A stretch of 64,000 nt of DNA from Leptolyngbya sp. NIES-3755 (GCA_001548435.1 AP017308.1:629030-693029); one strand, 5' to 3'. Positions 16,051-27,600 are shown, numbered from the stretch's first letter. The notes: a model not told the origin generated them from the sequence alone. Made by a program: numbers and translations.

Positions 16051-16838
16051 CTGGGCGGCTCCTTCGTCTGTGCTGGCGACTTCTCTGGCGATGGGTTCAT
16101 TCCCTGTTTCAGGACACGAATTTCAAAATCTTCGAGCGGGCGGTATTGTCCCGGTGGTAAAGGGGACTTGCTCGGTGATTGGAGTTGGATTTCTCCGATC
16201 GCGGTGCGGTGAAGCTGGATTACGGGATGTCCCAACTGTTCGGCAACGCGGCGAATTTGTCGGTTTCTACCCTCGCGAAGAATGACACGCAGCAATGTAC
16301 TGGATGAAGTACGGCGTACCACATTCACCGATGCGGGTAAGGTTTTTCGGTTGTCTAAGATAACGCCTTCGCGCCATTCCTGCAAGATGGAGGGAGACAC
16401 TTTTCCCTCGACCCAGACTTCATACGTTTTCGGAATGTGATGGCGAGGATGAGTCAAAAAATGAGTCAGCTCTCCATCGTTCGTCAACAGAATTGCTCCG
16501 GTTGATTCTACATCTAATCGACCAATCGGGTGAAGTCCTTGCCCTTGTCTTAAATTCTTTTGTAAGAGTTCAAGAACAGTGGTTCGATTCTGAGGATCGT
16601 CACAGGTCGAAACGACACCAGCGGGTTTGTGCAACAGAAAATAGAGAAATTGCGGACGATCGACAATCTGAATCAGTTGCCCATCCACTTCGACGCGATC
16701 GCATTCGGGATCGGCTTTTTGACCTAATTCCGCGATCGAACCATTTAATTTCACTCGTCCTTCTAAGATCATCTGTTCCGCCTGACGACGCGAGGCGATT
16801 CCCCATTGCGAAAGAATTTTTTGGACTCTTTCAGGCAT
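16047..16838 (-). CDS. rRNA pseudouridine synthase, RsuA/RluB/RluE family
   Basis: A 263-residue protein. An N-terminal S4 RNA-binding domain (residues 3-50, 'ILSQWGIASRRQAEQMI') precedes the catalytic domain with the 'IGRLDVESTGAILLTNDG' motif, whose Asp is the nucleophile that isomerises uridine. Full family length. Whether it modifies 16S or 23S rRNA cannot be told; the S4 plus length suits the RluB branch. The C-terminal tail is Pro/Ser/Lys-rich. It is the first gene of the operon with rodZ, overlapping it by 4 bp. Confidence 0.88.
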   Translation of the reverse strand: MPERVQKILSQWGIASRRQAEQMILEGRVKLNGSIAELGQKADPECDRVEVDGQLIQIVDRPQFLYFLLHKPAGVVSTCDDPQNRTTVLELLQKNLRQGQGLHPIGRLDVESTGAILLTNDGELTHFLTHPRHHIPKTYEVWVEGKVSPSILQEWREGVILDNRKTLPASVNVVRRTSSSTLLRVILREGRNRQIRRVAEQLGHPVIQLHRTAIGEIQLQSPSKSPLPPGQYRPLEDFEIRVLKQGMNPSPEKSPAQTKEPPR

Positions 16839-17001
16839 AAACCCTTAACTCAGAACGAGTGTGAAGAAACGATGAAGCAGAGAAGTGACGACTGTATATC
16901 TACCAATATGTACAAATATTACACTAGCCTGTATTCAGTAAAATGGCGGAACAATCGGCTGATTCAGAATTCATAATGCGTTGACAGAGAGCGATAAGTT
17001 T

Positions 17002-18288
17002 TCATGAAGTTCGCTCGATCGGTAAAATGAGTTGCAACCAAGCACCGCCATCGGGATGATTTTGGGCGCGAACCGTGCCTTGATGTGCCTCAATGATCTG
17101 TCGCACGATCGCCAGTCCTAAACCGCTGCCACTGGTCAACTGAGTGGCTTCCTGTCCCTGATTTTGCCGCACTCGTGAGGGGTCTGCTCGGTAGAACCGA
17201 TCGAACACATACTCGATCGAGTCTTCAGGAAAGCCTTCACCTGAATCGATGATATTGATTTGGACTCGCGGTTTTGAGGTTTCTTGCAAAATAGTTTCGA
17301 CTCGAATGATGCTACGAGGTGGACTGTACTTCAGACTGTTATCCAGCAGATTTAGAAAAACTCGGTGCATTCGAGCTTCGTCGGCTTTGAGAATGACCGA
17401 CTCCAAACCGTTATAGGAAAACTGAACTTGTTTTTCGCAGGCAAGCGGTTCGAGACTTTGCCACACAGAATAAATTAATTTGACGAGATCAACCGAGGTC
17501 AATCGTAGACGCTGTGACGGATTCAAATCGAGTTGACTGAGATCGAGCAGGTCTTGAACTAAGCGACTGAGGCGAATCGTTTCATTCAATAAGCGATCGA
17601 TCCATTGCCGATTTTGGGGATCAAGCCGAGGTTGAAGCGTTTCCGCAACGAGCCGAATTGAGGTGAGCGGTGTTCTCAGTTCGTGTGCGACATCAGAAAT
17701 CCATCGATCGCGCTGTTGAGCTAAATTCACCGTTTCCTGACGATTCTCAAGGTAGACTCCTACCTCTCCAGCTTGCAAAGGAAAAGCCGTTCCTCGAATT
17801 GGAGTCGATCGAGCTTGTGAAAGATCTTCAGCATCAGCGGAGATCGAATAAAACAACCATTCACGCTGGTGAGGCTGATTGCGATCGCGAGCTTTTTCAA
17901 TCAGCGAATCGAGTTCATACGATCGCACCAGTTCCAATAACAATCGAGGTTCATAATCGTCTGGCTGTGTGATTCCCAGAAGTTCCCCTGCTGCGGGATT
18001 GCACCAAATTAGCTGATTCTCTTCATCGACTTGGAGATACGCGATCGGGGAAAGATTTTGAATCTGTTTCCAAGTCTCGATCGAGCGTTCTGATGCTTCG
18101 AGGCGTTCTTGATTGTGGTGCATTAACATCGACAAACGAGAAGTGACCGACAAATCGATCGCGGCTTCGTCGGGAGGTAAGTCTTTTGTCAAACGATCGA
18201 TGCGGGAACTGAGTTGTCCTCGATAGAGCATGAACGGCAGAATCCCGATCGCAAGTCCAGCTAGAAACCAGAGAACAGACACAGGCAA
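17002..18288 (-). CDS. sphS: Sensor histidine kinase, SphS/PhoR-like
   Basis: A 428-residue kinase. A single N-terminal membrane segment (residues 5-22), then a PAS domain (about 75-140), HisKA with 'DVAHELRTPLTSIRLV' (phospho-His in HELR) and a HATPase_c domain with an N box, 'DSGEGFPEDSIEYVFDRFYR' and 'GSGLGLAIVRQIIEAHQG'. The layout and N terminus match cyanobacterial SphS, the phosphate-starvation sensor. The response regulator SphR is 35 bp upstream in the same direction, so they form one operon (sphR-sphS). The Pho assignment is by resemblance; no Pho box was found. Confidence 0.78.
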   Translation of the reverse strand: MPVSVLWFLAGLAIGILPFMLYRGQLSSRIDRLTKDLPPDEAAIDLSVTSRLSMLMHHNQERLEASERSIETWKQIQNLSPIAYLQVDEENQLIWCNPAAGELLGITQPDDYEPRLLLELVRSYELDSLIEKARDRNQPHQREWLFYSISADAEDLSQARSTPIRGTAFPLQAGEVGVYLENRQETVNLAQQRDRWISDVAHELRTPLTSIRLVAETLQPRLDPQNRQWIDRLLNETIRLSRLVQDLLDLSQLDLNPSQRLRLTSVDLVKLIYSVWQSLEPLACEKQVQFSYNGLESVILKADEARMHRVFLNLLDNSLKYSPPRSIIRVETILQETSKPRVQINIIDSGEGFPEDSIEYVFDRFYRADPSRVRQNQGQEATQLTSGSGLGLAIVRQIIEAHQGTVRAQNHPDGGAWLQLILPIERTS

Positions 18289-18323
18289 CGGGGGGCTAGA
18301 GGGCGAGTAATGTCCCCTTTAGC

Positions 18324-19085
18324 TTAACCGAAGCGATAGCCGAAACCCCGCACCGTGACTAAATACTGAGGATTACTTGGATCGAGTTCCAGCTTTTCTC
18401 TTAGCCATCGAATGTGGACATCAACAGTTTTGCTTTCCCCGATGAAATCGTGACCCCAAATTTTTTCCAGCAGTTGATCCCGTGACCAAACTCGCTTGGG
18501 ATGCCGCAAGAACAGTTCCAACAACTTAAATTCTTTGGGTGAGAAATTGACAACTTCACCCCGAACCGTGACCCGGCATTCTTGTGGATAAATCGTCACA
18601 TCCTGAAACTGTAAAGTTGGAACCGTTTGCGTTGTTTGGAACTGTTGATGACGACGCAGCAAAGCGCGGCAACGAGCAACTAATTCCCGCATTCCAAACG
18701 GTTTTGTCAAATAATCATCGGCTCCAACTTCCAAGCCAACGACGCGATCAGTTTCACTTCCTTTCGCGCTCAGCATCAGAATCGGAACACTACTTCCTTC
18801 GCGGCGCATCCAGCGGCAAATATCTAAACCGTTCACACACGGCAACATCAGATCCAGAATAATCAGATCTGGCATTGAGACTTGATCAGAGTCTTGATTG
18901 AGAGCAGATTGAAGAATTTCCAGTGCTTCACGACCATCAGAAGCGGTCATGATTTCATAACCTTCATCGGACAAAGTGAGCGCGATCGTGTCTCGGATTA
19001 ACTGTTCATCGTCTACAACCAAAATCCGACCAAGAGTGAGCTTGGGTGTGACGGGTACGGCTTCTGTCAGGAGCGTAGGCGGCAT
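18324..19085 (-). CDS. sphR: OmpR-family response regulator, SphR/PhoB-like
   Basis: A 253-residue regulator. The receiver domain (about 19-135) has acidic residues in 'VVDDEQ', the phospho-acceptor Asp in 'LIILDLMLP' and the Lys in 'LTKPF'. The C-terminal winged helix (about 155-252) contains 'FSPKEFKLLELFLRHPKRVWSRDQL' in pattern and ends 'VRGFGYRFG'. It would bind direct repeats as a dimer when phosphorylated by the downstream kinase. About 18 extra N-terminal residues precede the receiver, as in other cyanobacterial SphR proteins. Confidence 0.8.
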   Translation of the reverse strand: MPPTLLTEAVPVTPKLTLGRILVVDDEQLIRDTIALTLSDEGYEIMTASDGREALEILQSALNQDSDQVSMPDLIILDLMLPCVNGLDICRWMRREGSSVPILMLSAKGSETDRVVGLEVGADDYLTKPFGMRELVARCRALLRRHQQFQTTQTVPTLQFQDVTIYPQECRVTVRGEVVNFSPKEFKLLELFLRHPKRVWSRDQLLEKIWGHDFIGESKTVDVHIRWLREKLELDPSNPQYLVTVRGFGYRFG

Positions 19086-19166
19086 AAAAGTGCGTCTCGA
19101 CTTGTCGGCAAAATTCTACCATTGATCTCGCGGTCAGTATGCCTTTATACAATTTTTCAATCTCTG

Positions 19167-20150
19167 TTAGCTGATAAAAAGCCAGATCGGGATTGTGACT
19201 AGAATGACGATCGTACTGAGTGCAATACTACTGGCAGCAAGATCCGGGTCTAAGTTGTATTCCTCTGCCAAAATCAAACTTGCAAACGCAGTGGGAACAC
19301 CTGCCATGATCGTCAGAGAGAGCCGCGCATCGTGATTCAGTCCTAAAAGGGCAACCGAGATCGCGACCAAACTCGGCAGAATCAATGCCTTGAGCAATAC
19401 TGAAATTGTAGCGGTTTTCAAGCTCTCAATCCCTTTTAGCTGAATCAATCGCATTCCCATTAAAAGAAACGAGGCTGGAATCACGAATAAAAGCGAGGAA
19501 TGTACGATCGTGTCTCCCCAGTCTGGAAATGGAATCGACTGAGTGGCGTAACTTGCGGCAAACGCCCAAAGGGTTGGAACCGTGATCAGATCCCGTAACA
19601 GTGTCCAGATCGAACTCTGATTTTCCGATCGCCCATAATGACTCGCAATCAGAACCCCGATTCCATAAGTTCCAATGAGATTCTGAGTCACACTGAAAAA
19701 TACTGCCCAACTGAGATCGCCACTACCAATCAGTGCAGGAATTAGTCCTAGTCCGACAAATCCTGTGTTGCCGAGCATGGAGGCGATCACAAATGTGCCT
19801 TGAGAAGATCGATCAAGCGGCGGCAACCATGAATCGATCGCGCTTAACCAAGTCGGTTTCGAGACGGTTTTGAGCCAGATTAAAACTTGCAGCGTGATCC
19901 AAGCGATCGTTAATCCGGTTCCCAAAGTCGCGATCGTAATTGCAGGAACTAATCCCACATTTGTATTAAAATCTGTCTCTCGCACCAGGGCGAAAATCTG
20001 CCACGGAACCCCGATCCAATATAAACTTCGCCCTAAAAATCGTGGAAACGATTGCGGCAAATATTTGAACAATAAAGCACCCACCCCTGTCCAGAAGATC
20101 AAGGGGGTATAAGCGTGTACCAAACTTCCGATCATGCCATGCCCCGCCAC
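19167..20150 (-). CDS. AEC (auxin efflux carrier) family transporter
   Basis: A 327-residue, roughly ten-helix membrane protein with 'MLGNTGFVGLGLIPAL' (the conserved N-G-x-x-G-L helix 4 motif) and 'IMAGVPTAFASLILAEEYNLDPDLAASSI', the AEC C-terminal signature. Bacterial AEC proteins carry malate, malonate or other small organic acids; substrate unknown. Single gene between sphR and ftn2, same direction. Confidence 0.85.
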   Translation of the reverse strand: MAGHGMIGSLVHAYTPLIFWTGVGALLFKYLPQSFPRFLGRSLYWIGVPWQIFALVRETDFNTNVGLVPAITIATLGTGLTIAWITLQVLIWLKTVSKPTWLSAIDSWLPPLDRSSQGTFVIASMLGNTGFVGLGLIPALIGSGDLSWAVFFSVTQNLIGTYGIGVLIASHYGRSENQSSIWTLLRDLITVPTLWAFAASYATQSIPFPDWGDTIVHSSLLFVIPASFLLMGMRLIQLKGIESLKTATISVLLKALILPSLVAISVALLGLNHDARLSLTIMAGVPTAFASLILAEEYNLDPDLAASSIALSTIVILVTIPIWLFIS

Positions 20151-20230
20151 TGGGCGCTACTCCCTGCTCTATCGTAAAGGATTGTATCCCCAAATAGAGC
20201 AGTCAAAGGACTGACATTTTCTAGTGAATT

Positions 20231-22321
20231 CTACTGCCAGTCTTTAATCCGCCATTGATTGTCTTGTCGCACCAATGTGTAACGCACGGACATATCTCGA
20301 TCGGTCTGAACTTCTCCAGTTTGTCCACCCTGAAAATACTTCCGCACCTCAGTGACAGTTGCTCTCACAGTGGCTTGATTGGAATCAGTCGGACTGACTT
20401 CAACACTATCGACTTTGACCGCATGATCGTACTCGATGTGTAAGTTATCCCGCTTACTTTCTTCGGAATTCCGCTGCCATTCAGAAAGTCTTGGATCGAC
20501 TAAAACTTGTGAAAGCTTGGAAGTATCGTAAGTTTTGCCCATTGCCAGTCTCTTTGCGCTGAGCCAAGTCTCTAGAACTTTCTGTGCCAATCCCTGAGTC
20601 ATATCGCCAGACAGCGGAACAACTTGCTCAGCGGGAACGAGATGCACTACAGGCTGATCGAGTTGAACGGGAATCGTCTCATTCGCGGTTTGAGTTGTCG
20701 GATTCAGGATCGCTCTCAAGGCGCGAATCATTAGAAATCCGAGTCCCATCGCCAGCGCAATTCCAAGCACGATCGGAATCCAGCGCGATCGACGATTTTC
20801 TCTCGGTACTCTTGCTCTCGGTTCTTCTTGATCCGGTTCTTGATGTCGTGATTGTGGACGAGGGCGACTATTTCGAGCGGGGCGTGAAACCGTCGATCGA
20901 GTTTCAGTGCCATTGCCTGCGAATTTTGTCGATCGTTCTGAGACGGCAACATCAGTCGCGGCTAGAGTGGCAGTTGCCGATCGATATCCGCCGTAGTTTT
21001 CTTCTGTTGCTGATGTGGTTCTCGATCGACCATTGCGCGATGCGGCTCCATTGTTCAATTCATGGTGCACCAGTCCACGTTCTGCCATTGACCAATCAGT
21101 GATCACTTCACCATCAATAGGCAGTTCTTCTAAATAAGCCTGAACTTGCTCATCCGCAAAATAGTCTTTTAACAAAGCTTCCCGTTTCGCCAAGTCGCGG
21201 AAGTGGGGGAACACCTCATCTTGAAGCCAGCGTTCAGAGTAGAGGCATAGTCCAGGTAATAAGTCCGGTGCGCCTTGAGAATTTTCGCGAATAAATGCCA
21301 GCGGTTCGTATTCTTGAGACAGTTCTAGAACTCGACTCGCTTCTTCGGTTTGTCCCAGCAACAATGCACACACGGATTGTTCAAGGTGAACATCTTGCCG
21401 ACTACCCAGCCGTAACAACATTAATTTTGCACGGCGAATCAAAGCAGGCTGATGATCTGCGAATCCTCGTGCGAGAAGGGCATAAACCGCTAAATAAGTC
21501 GCAACAGCGGACGGACGGCGCGATTCTTCCTCGAATAAGGCTTGTTGTTCTTCAGCCGTTAAGTATCCGCGCAATTGTTGAATAAATCTGAGGAAGTCAT
21601 CAATGCTTAAGCCCGATTGATCATTTCCTGTGCCATCAATGCCGCCACGTTCCCGCAGCATATCTTTGAGTAGGCGTAATCCTTGTTGTCGATCGCTTTG
21701 TTCGTCATCCGGCATCGCCAACAGTTCTAAAATTCGATACGGGCGCAATTTGTAGAGATCCGATTGAATTTCGCCTCTAACCCCTGCGAATAAACCTTCA
21801 CGCAATAACAATTCCTGCCCAGTTTCGAGTGCTTCAGCGGCACTTTCGTATTGTCCTTGCTGCCATTGTTCGCGACCCAGTTCGAGGCAAGCAAGCGCGA
21901 TCGTCAAAACAATATCTGAAAGTGCAATTCGGGGATCGCCAAATCGACCATCTCGAATCGAAGCCGTTCCGCTGCTGAGATAGGGTCGTCCAATTTTTAG
22001 AACAAGCTCATATTCGCCCAACTCCTGAAGAATTAAGAGCGCTCCGATCAAATGCTTATCGTCTAGCTCAATCGTTGCCGCATCAGCATCGTTTTCGTAT
22101 TGAAGCCCTAACAATTCCTCATCCACCGCTTTTCTTTGAGCGGGATCAGATAGAACGGTGTAAGCCCGATCGAGTAAATCCCGACGAGTCGCGATCGCGG
22201 CTTCGGAGTACTCACGGCGGGGCAATTGTAAAGTGCGATCGCGATGAGCTTGCTTCAACTGGTCTGCCGTCGCTTGCATTGGCAGCCCTAAGATTCGGTA
22301 ATAGTCGAGCGGTATACGCAC
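20231..22321 (-). CDS. ftn2: Cell division protein Ftn2/ZipN (ARC6 orthologue)
   Basis: A 696-residue protein with the Ftn2/ARC6 layout. A J-like N-terminal domain (about 1-68) lacks the HPD tripeptide, as is usual in this family. A long helical repeat region (about 75-400) and a basic linker lead to one transmembrane helix (about 525-547, 'IVLGIALAMGLGFLMIRAL') and a C-terminal IMS/DUF4101 domain (about 585-696). It anchors FtsZ to the membrane at the division site, and the C-terminal domain faces the periplasm. The start is GTG at 22321 (GTGCGTATACC). Confidence 0.9.
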   Translation of the reverse strand: MRIPLDYYRILGLPMQATADQLKQAHRDRTLQLPRREYSEAAIATRRDLLDRAYTVLSDPAQRKAVDEELLGLQYENDADAATIELDDKHLIGALLILQELGEYELVLKIGRPYLSSGTASIRDGRFGDPRIALSDIVLTIALACLELGREQWQQGQYESAAEALETGQELLLREGLFAGVRGEIQSDLYKLRPYRILELLAMPDDEQSDRQQGLRLLKDMLRERGGIDGTGNDQSGLSIDDFLRFIQQLRGYLTAEEQQALFEEESRRPSAVATYLAVYALLARGFADHQPALIRRAKLMLLRLGSRQDVHLEQSVCALLLGQTEEASRVLELSQEYEPLAFIRENSQGAPDLLPGLCLYSERWLQDEVFPHFRDLAKREALLKDYFADEQVQAYLEELPIDGEVITDWSMAERGLVHHELNNGAASRNGRSRTTSATEENYGGYRSATATLAATDVAVSERSTKFAGNGTETRSTVSRPARNSRPRPQSRHQEPDQEEPRARVPRENRRSRWIPIVLGIALAMGLGFLMIRALRAILNPTTQTANETIPVQLDQPVVHLVPAEQVVPLSGDMTQGLAQKVLETWLSAKRLAMGKTYDTSKLSQVLVDPRLSEWQRNSEESKRDNLHIEYDHAVKVDSVEVSPTDSNQATVRATVTEVRKYFQGGQTGEVQTDRDMSVRYTLVRQDNQWRIKDWQ

Positions 22322-22667
22322 AGGTCACGTCCCCAGCAGAGAATCGAGGTGAAAAAAGAGAATGACGATCGAATTGACAGACATCATACCCCGTAGATGC
22401 AAAATCAGCCGCGTTACGCAACTCGGAAACAGTCATCCTAACAATAAAGCTATCTGTTTACTGAGGGAACAACTACAAGATAAATAAATCTTGAAGTTTG
22501 TCAATCTAGCATGATTGATCTGTTACGGTTTCCGGTTGCAGCATTTGATCTTTGATACATCAGGAAGGTATTTTAGATTAGATTATTCAGAATGGCGCGT
22601 GATTCTTTGCGCGGGTTCACCTAAACTGTTCGATCTGGGGTTATTGCAGCGAGGTTAATTGATTCTC
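22322..22667. other. Divergent intergenic region ftn2/pdhA
   Basis: 346 bp, AT-rich, holding the promoters of two divergent genes. A weak candidate for pdhA is TTGATC (about 22549) with TATTTT 18 bp on. No gene, terminator or clear RNA structure is seen. Confidence 0.5.
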
Positions 22668-23699
22668 ATGGTTCAAGAAAGAGCATTTCCGGCATTTCAA
22701 ACAGCACCCGCACAAGTCACCCGCGAAGAAGGACTGATGCTGTACGAGGATATGGTTTTGGGTCGCTTCTTTGAAGATAAGTGTGCCGAAATGTACTATC
22801 GCGGCAAGATGTTTGGGTTCGTACACTTATATAACGGTCAAGAAGCGGTTTCGACCGGTGTGATTCGGGCGATGCGTCCGGGCGAAGATTATGTCTGTAG
22901 TACCTATCGCGATCACGTTCATGCGCTCTCTTGTGGAGTTCCGGCTCGTGAAGTGATGGCGGAATTGTTTGGGAAAGCAACCGGATGCAGTAAAGGTCGC
23001 GGCGGTTCGATGCACTTGTTTTCGGCTGAACATCGCTTGTTAGGTGGATTTGCCTTTATTGGTGAAGGTATTCCGGTGGCGACTGGAGCGGCATTTCAGT
23101 CAAAATATCGTCGCGAAGTGATGGGCGATGAAAATGCGGATCAAGTGACGGCTGCATTTTTTGGCGATGGCACGACGAATAACGGGCAATTCTTTGAATG
23201 TTTGAACATGGCAGCGTTGTGGAAGTTGCCGATCATCTTTGTGGTCGAGAATAACAAATGGGCGATCGGGATGGCGCACGATCGAGCCAGTTCTCAGACT
23301 GAGATTTACAAGAAAGCCAGCGTGTTTGGAATGCCCGGTTATGAAGTCGATGGCATGGATGTGTTGGCGGTTCGGGGAGTCGCACAAGAAGCGGTGAGAC
23401 GGGCGAGAGCGGGTGAAGGTCCGACTTTGATTGAGTGTTTGACGTATCGGTTCCGGGGGCATTCGTTGGCTGATCCGGATGAACTACGATCGAAGGAAGA
23501 GAAAGAGGCTTGGTTGGCTCGTGATCCGCTGAAGAAGTTTTCTGCTTATTTGATTGAGCAGAATTTGGTGAAGCAGAGCGAGATTAAGGAGATTGAGAAG
23601 AAGGTTCAGGCATTGGTGGAAGATGCGGTGAAATTTGGATTGGAAAGCCCTGAACCTGATCCGAGTGAACTGTATAAGTACATTTTTGCTGAGGATTAG
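22668..23699 (+). CDS. pdhA: Pyruvate dehydrogenase E1 component, alpha subunit
   Basis: A 343-residue thiamine-diphosphate enzyme subunit. The TPP/Mg motif is '[14 protein letters not shown]' (GDG...NN, about 164-177), the substrate loop is 'GRGGSMHLF', and the '[15 protein letters not shown]' loop is typical of E1-alpha. With E1-beta it decarboxylates pyruvate and feeds acetyl groups to the E2 lipoyl domain. ATG at 22668 ([10 protein letters not shown]) is chosen over an in-frame TTG three codons earlier. In cyanobacteria pdhA commonly stands apart from pdhB and pdhC, as here. It ends at a strong bidirectional terminator. Confidence 0.95.
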   Translation: MVQERAFPAFQTAPAQVTREEGLMLYEDMVLGRFFEDKCAEMYYRGKMFGFVHLYNGQEAVSTGVIRAMRPGEDYVCSTYRDHVHALSCGVPAREVMAELFGKATGCSKGRGGSMHLFSAEHRLLGGFAFIGEGIPVATGAAFQSKYRREVMGDENADQVTAAFFGDGTTNNGQFFECLNMAALWKLPIIFVVENNKWAIGMAHDRASSQTEIYKKASVFGMPGYEVDGMDVLAVRGVAQEAVRRARAGEGPTLIECLTYRFRGHSLADPDELRSKEEKEAWLARDPLKKFSAYLIEQNLVKQSEIKEIEKKVQALVEDAVKFGLESPEPDPSELYKYIFAED

Positions 23700-23721
23700 A
23701 ATTAATCTTCAATCGAAATAG

Positions 23722-23759
23722 AAAAACTCCGATCGCAAGAGAACACGATCGGAGTTTTT
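23722..23759. terminator. Bidirectional terminator between pdhA and the PAS-LuxR gene
   Basis: Perfect 14-bp stem AAAAACTCCGATCG/CGATCGGAGTTTTT with a 10-nt loop. T runs serve both strands of this convergent pair. Confidence 0.92.
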
Positions 23760-23777
23760 GTATCGATTATTCAATCT

Positions 23778-24314
23778 CTAACACCAACTCTCCTGATGGG
23801 CTTGGCGTTTCGATTGAATGTTACCTAAATGTTTTTTCACCGTATCGATCGTAATGAATAACTGAGCCGCAATCTCTTTTCGAGACATGTTGCATCGCTT
23901 GAGAAACCAGACCTCAGCTTCTCGTGGAGTCAGCCCGAATTTTTTCGCTTCGGTCACTGCTAGACTTTGCAGCGATCGCTGTTGATCTTCTAATCGAACG
24001 AGCAAACGAGGTTCCTCTAATTGCAACCATTGAACCCGGATTCGATAGGTTTGATGATTCTCAGTTTGCAACTCGGACTCGATGACTAACGGTCGATCGC
24101 CATACCATTCACGGCTTTCAATCAACGCTTCACAGGAACGCCAGACCTCAATAGGATATTGCTCTTTCGGGTTTAGTTTTTGGCACAGGTCGATCGCAGC
24201 AGAATTCGCGAAAACCAGTTCACCGTTTGGACTCACCAGCAAAATGCCATCGACTAAACCTTCAAGCACAGACAACAGGAAATCATTAGAAGTATTAAGA
24301 GCCATGTTCATCAT
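23778..24314 (-). CDS. PAS-domain LuxR-type transcriptional regulator
   Basis: About 178 residues from ATG 24314 (MMNMAL); a longer start at 24413 exists but adds a tail unlike the family. An N-terminal PAS-like domain ('VLEGLVDGILLVSPNGELVFAN') is followed by a LuxR/GerE helix-turn-helix ('FGLTPREAEVWFLKR', 'SRKEIAAQLFITIDTVKKHL'). There is no receiver domain, so it likely senses a ligand or redox state through PAS. Compact PAS-GerE regulators of this kind are common in cyanobacteria. Convergent with pdhA. Confidence 0.78.
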   Translation of the reverse strand: MMNMALNTSNDFLLSVLEGLVDGILLVSPNGELVFANSAAIDLCQKLNPKEQYPIEVWRSCEALIESREWYGDRPLVIESELQTENHQTYRIRVQWLQLEEPRLLVRLEDQQRSLQSLAVTEAKKFGLTPREAEVWFLKRCNMSRKEIAAQLFITIDTVKKHLGNIQSKRQAHQESWC

Positions 24315-24600
24315 CTTCAGGGGCGAATGAACGAATTGATAACGGAAGTCAAGCAGTTGAGTTCCGATAAGGCTGAATACGGTTGAAACATTGGACTTAT
24401 GCACCCGATTCACCTTGTTCTACGAAGATACGCGACTAAAGTGCGATCGACAGTATGAAAAGGTTAGTGATCTGGAGTTATAAAACGTTATTTCACCAAA
24501 CCCAACTTTGTCAGAGAATTAAGGTGTCCGTAATTTCCCTGAGTTTGGTTGAAGCGGTAAATATCTGCCAAACGAGAATAATCAGTAAGGGTGAACTACC

Positions 24601-27600
24601 GTGATCACGATCGAGGATGCGCTGGATGTGTTAGATCGCGTGTTGCAACAGGATCGCTTGACTCATCTTCAAGAAGTTGTGTTCCGATGCGCTTGGGAGG
24701 GGATGACGTATGAACAGATTGCAACGGCTGAAGATTACGATCCGGATTATATAAAGCTGGTGGGCGCACAATTGTGGCAACTGTTGTCCGATCGATTGGG
24801 GCAGCGGGTGACAAAGAGTAATTTCCGCGTTGCCTTACGCCAATTTACCCAAGTCGATCGCCCGAAAGTTTCGACGATTTCCCAGACGCTGGCTGATTGG
24901 GGGGAAGCGGTGGACGTGTCGGGCTTTTGTGGACGGATACAGGAATTGGCATTGCTCGATCGTGCGTTGACCGAGGAGCAATGTCGATTCGTGACCATTT
25001 TGGGTATGGGGGGCATTGGAAAAACGGTTCTCTCAGTGAAATTGGCGCGTCAGGTGGAAGGGAGGTTTGAGGCGGTAATTTGGCGATCGTTACAAGATGC
25101 GCCGCCGCTTGATGTGATCTTGTCGGATTGGATTCCGTTTCTGTCACGTCAACAAGAGACGGAACTACCGGATACGGTCGATGGGAAGTTGGCTCGGTTG
25201 ATGCACTATTTACGATCGTCTCGCTGTTTGCTGATCCTCGATAACGTTGAATCCATTCTAGAGATTGGCGATCGTGCTGGACATTACCCGATCGGGTATG
25301 AATCGTATGGCGAGTTATTTCGTCGAATCGGGGAAACAGTGCATCAAAGTTGTTTGGTGTTGACAAGTCGCGAAAAGCCGAAAGAAGTCGCGGCGTTGGA
25401 GGGGCAATTTGTGCGATCGATTCGTTTAGAAGGTTTGGATACGACCGAAGCAGGAGAATTTCTTAAACCCAAACGATTAGAAGCAAGCTCGAAAACATTT
25501 CAGCGATTCATCAATTTATACGGAGGTAATCCATTAGCGCTTAAGATTGCAGCTTCTACGATTCAAGATTTGTTTGATAGTGATGTTGGGGAATTTCTCA
25601 CCCAAGGAACAGCCGTATTTGGTGGCATTTCAGATCTGTTAGATGAACAGTTCGATCGCTTATCTGATCTCGAACAGCAAATTATGTACTGGATTGCGAT
25701 CGACCGCGATGGTGCATCTTTGTCAGAACTTGCAGATGATTTGGTTCCTACGATTCCGAAACGGCAATTAATCGAAGCTTTGGCATCTTTAGCACGAAGA
25801 CCGATCGTAGAAAAACGCGGATCGAAATTCACGCAACAGCCTGTCGTAATGGAATATGTGATCGATCGCTTTATCGATCAGATCTATCAAGAGTTTTGTT
25901 CTGAGTCGTTTCAATTATTGATGTCTCATGCGTTGATTAAAGCGACCGTTGAAGATCACATTCGCGATCGACAAATTCGGATGATCATGCAGCCATTAAT
26001 CGATCGACTGACTGCTCCCACACATTGCCACACGGATTTAGAGGATAAGCTAAAAAATGTTCTAGTCAAACTCAGACAACACTATGGTTGTGCGCCTGGA
26101 TACGCAGCAGGTAACATTCTCAATCTATTGTGCTGTCTGAAAACTGATTTAACGAACTATGACTTTTCAGATTTGGCAGTCTGGCAAGCACAGTTACAAG
26201 GAGTGAACTTACACCAAGTCAATTTTGCGAATGCAGATTTAAAGAAATCCGTCTTTTCTGAGACTTTAGGAAATGTTTGGTCTGTGGCATTTAGTCCTGA
26301 TGGAGCCACATTAGCAGCAAGTGATACGGCTGGAACGATTCATCTTTGGAATGTTCTAGATGGGCAAAAAATTCTCACTTGCGATGGTCATCAGCACTGG
26401 GTGTGCGAGATTGCATTTAGTCCTGATGGAAACTTCATTGTTTCTGCAAGCGGGGATAATACTATCAAAATCTGGAGTGCGAAAACAGGTGGATGCTTGC
26501 GAACATTGACCGAGCATCAGGATTGGGTCATCTCGATCGCGGTTTCTCCAACGGCTCCAATTCTTGCAAGTAGTGGCGCTGATCGTACAATCCGACTTTG
26601 GGATCTTAATACTGGAAAACCGCTACGAGTCTTAGAAGGACATCAACATTGGATTTGTAAGATTGCCTTTAGTCCTGATGGGCAAACGATAGCGAGTGGG
26701 AGTGACGATCGCACTATCAAGCTTTGGGATGTGAAAACTGGCGATTGTTTGAAAACGATCGAAGGACATACCAATACCGTTCGATGTGTGGCATTTAGTC
26801 CAGATGGAACGATGTTGGCAAGTAGTAGCGAAGATGCAACGATTAAACTTTGGGAGATTGAAACCTCGCATTGCATTAGAACATTAGCGGGACATTTGAA
26901 TCAGGTTCGATGTGTGAACTTTAGTCCAGATGGAACACTGTTACTGAGTGGAAGCTTTGATGAGACAATTAAACTTTGGGATCTAGCTTCTGGAAAGTGT
27001 TTGAGAACATTACAGCAGCATCGGGGAATTGTTCGATCGGCAATTTTCAGCCCAACCGGAAACATGATTGCTAGTGGGAGTGCCGATCAATCTGTTCGAC
27101 TTTGGCATACTCAAACAGGTGAATGCTGTAAGACATTACAAGGCTACACCAATTTCGTATTATCGGTTGAATTTAGCTTCGATAATCAATATCTAGCTAC
27201 CACTAGCACCGATCAAACCGTGAATCTTTGGGATAGTCAGACGGGAACTTGTGTCAGTAGCTTTTACGGACATGAGAATTGGGTTTGGACAGTCGCATTT
27301 AGTCCAGATGATCAATTACTTGCCAGTGGTAGCTTTGATTATACGATTCGGGTGTGGGAGCGATCGACAAATCAATGCCTAAAAGTTCTACGCGGACATA
27401 CGAATTGGGTTTGGTCGGTCGCGTTTAGCCCAAATGGAACGACGCTTGCGAGCGGTAGCTTTGATCAAACGATTCGATTGTGGAATCCCAATACGGGTGA
27501 ATGTTTACATATTCTCGCGGCTCAGAGTCGGATTTGGTCGATCGCGTATAGTCCCGATGGTGAATTCCTTGCGAGTGGTGAAGAAAATCATTTGATTCAT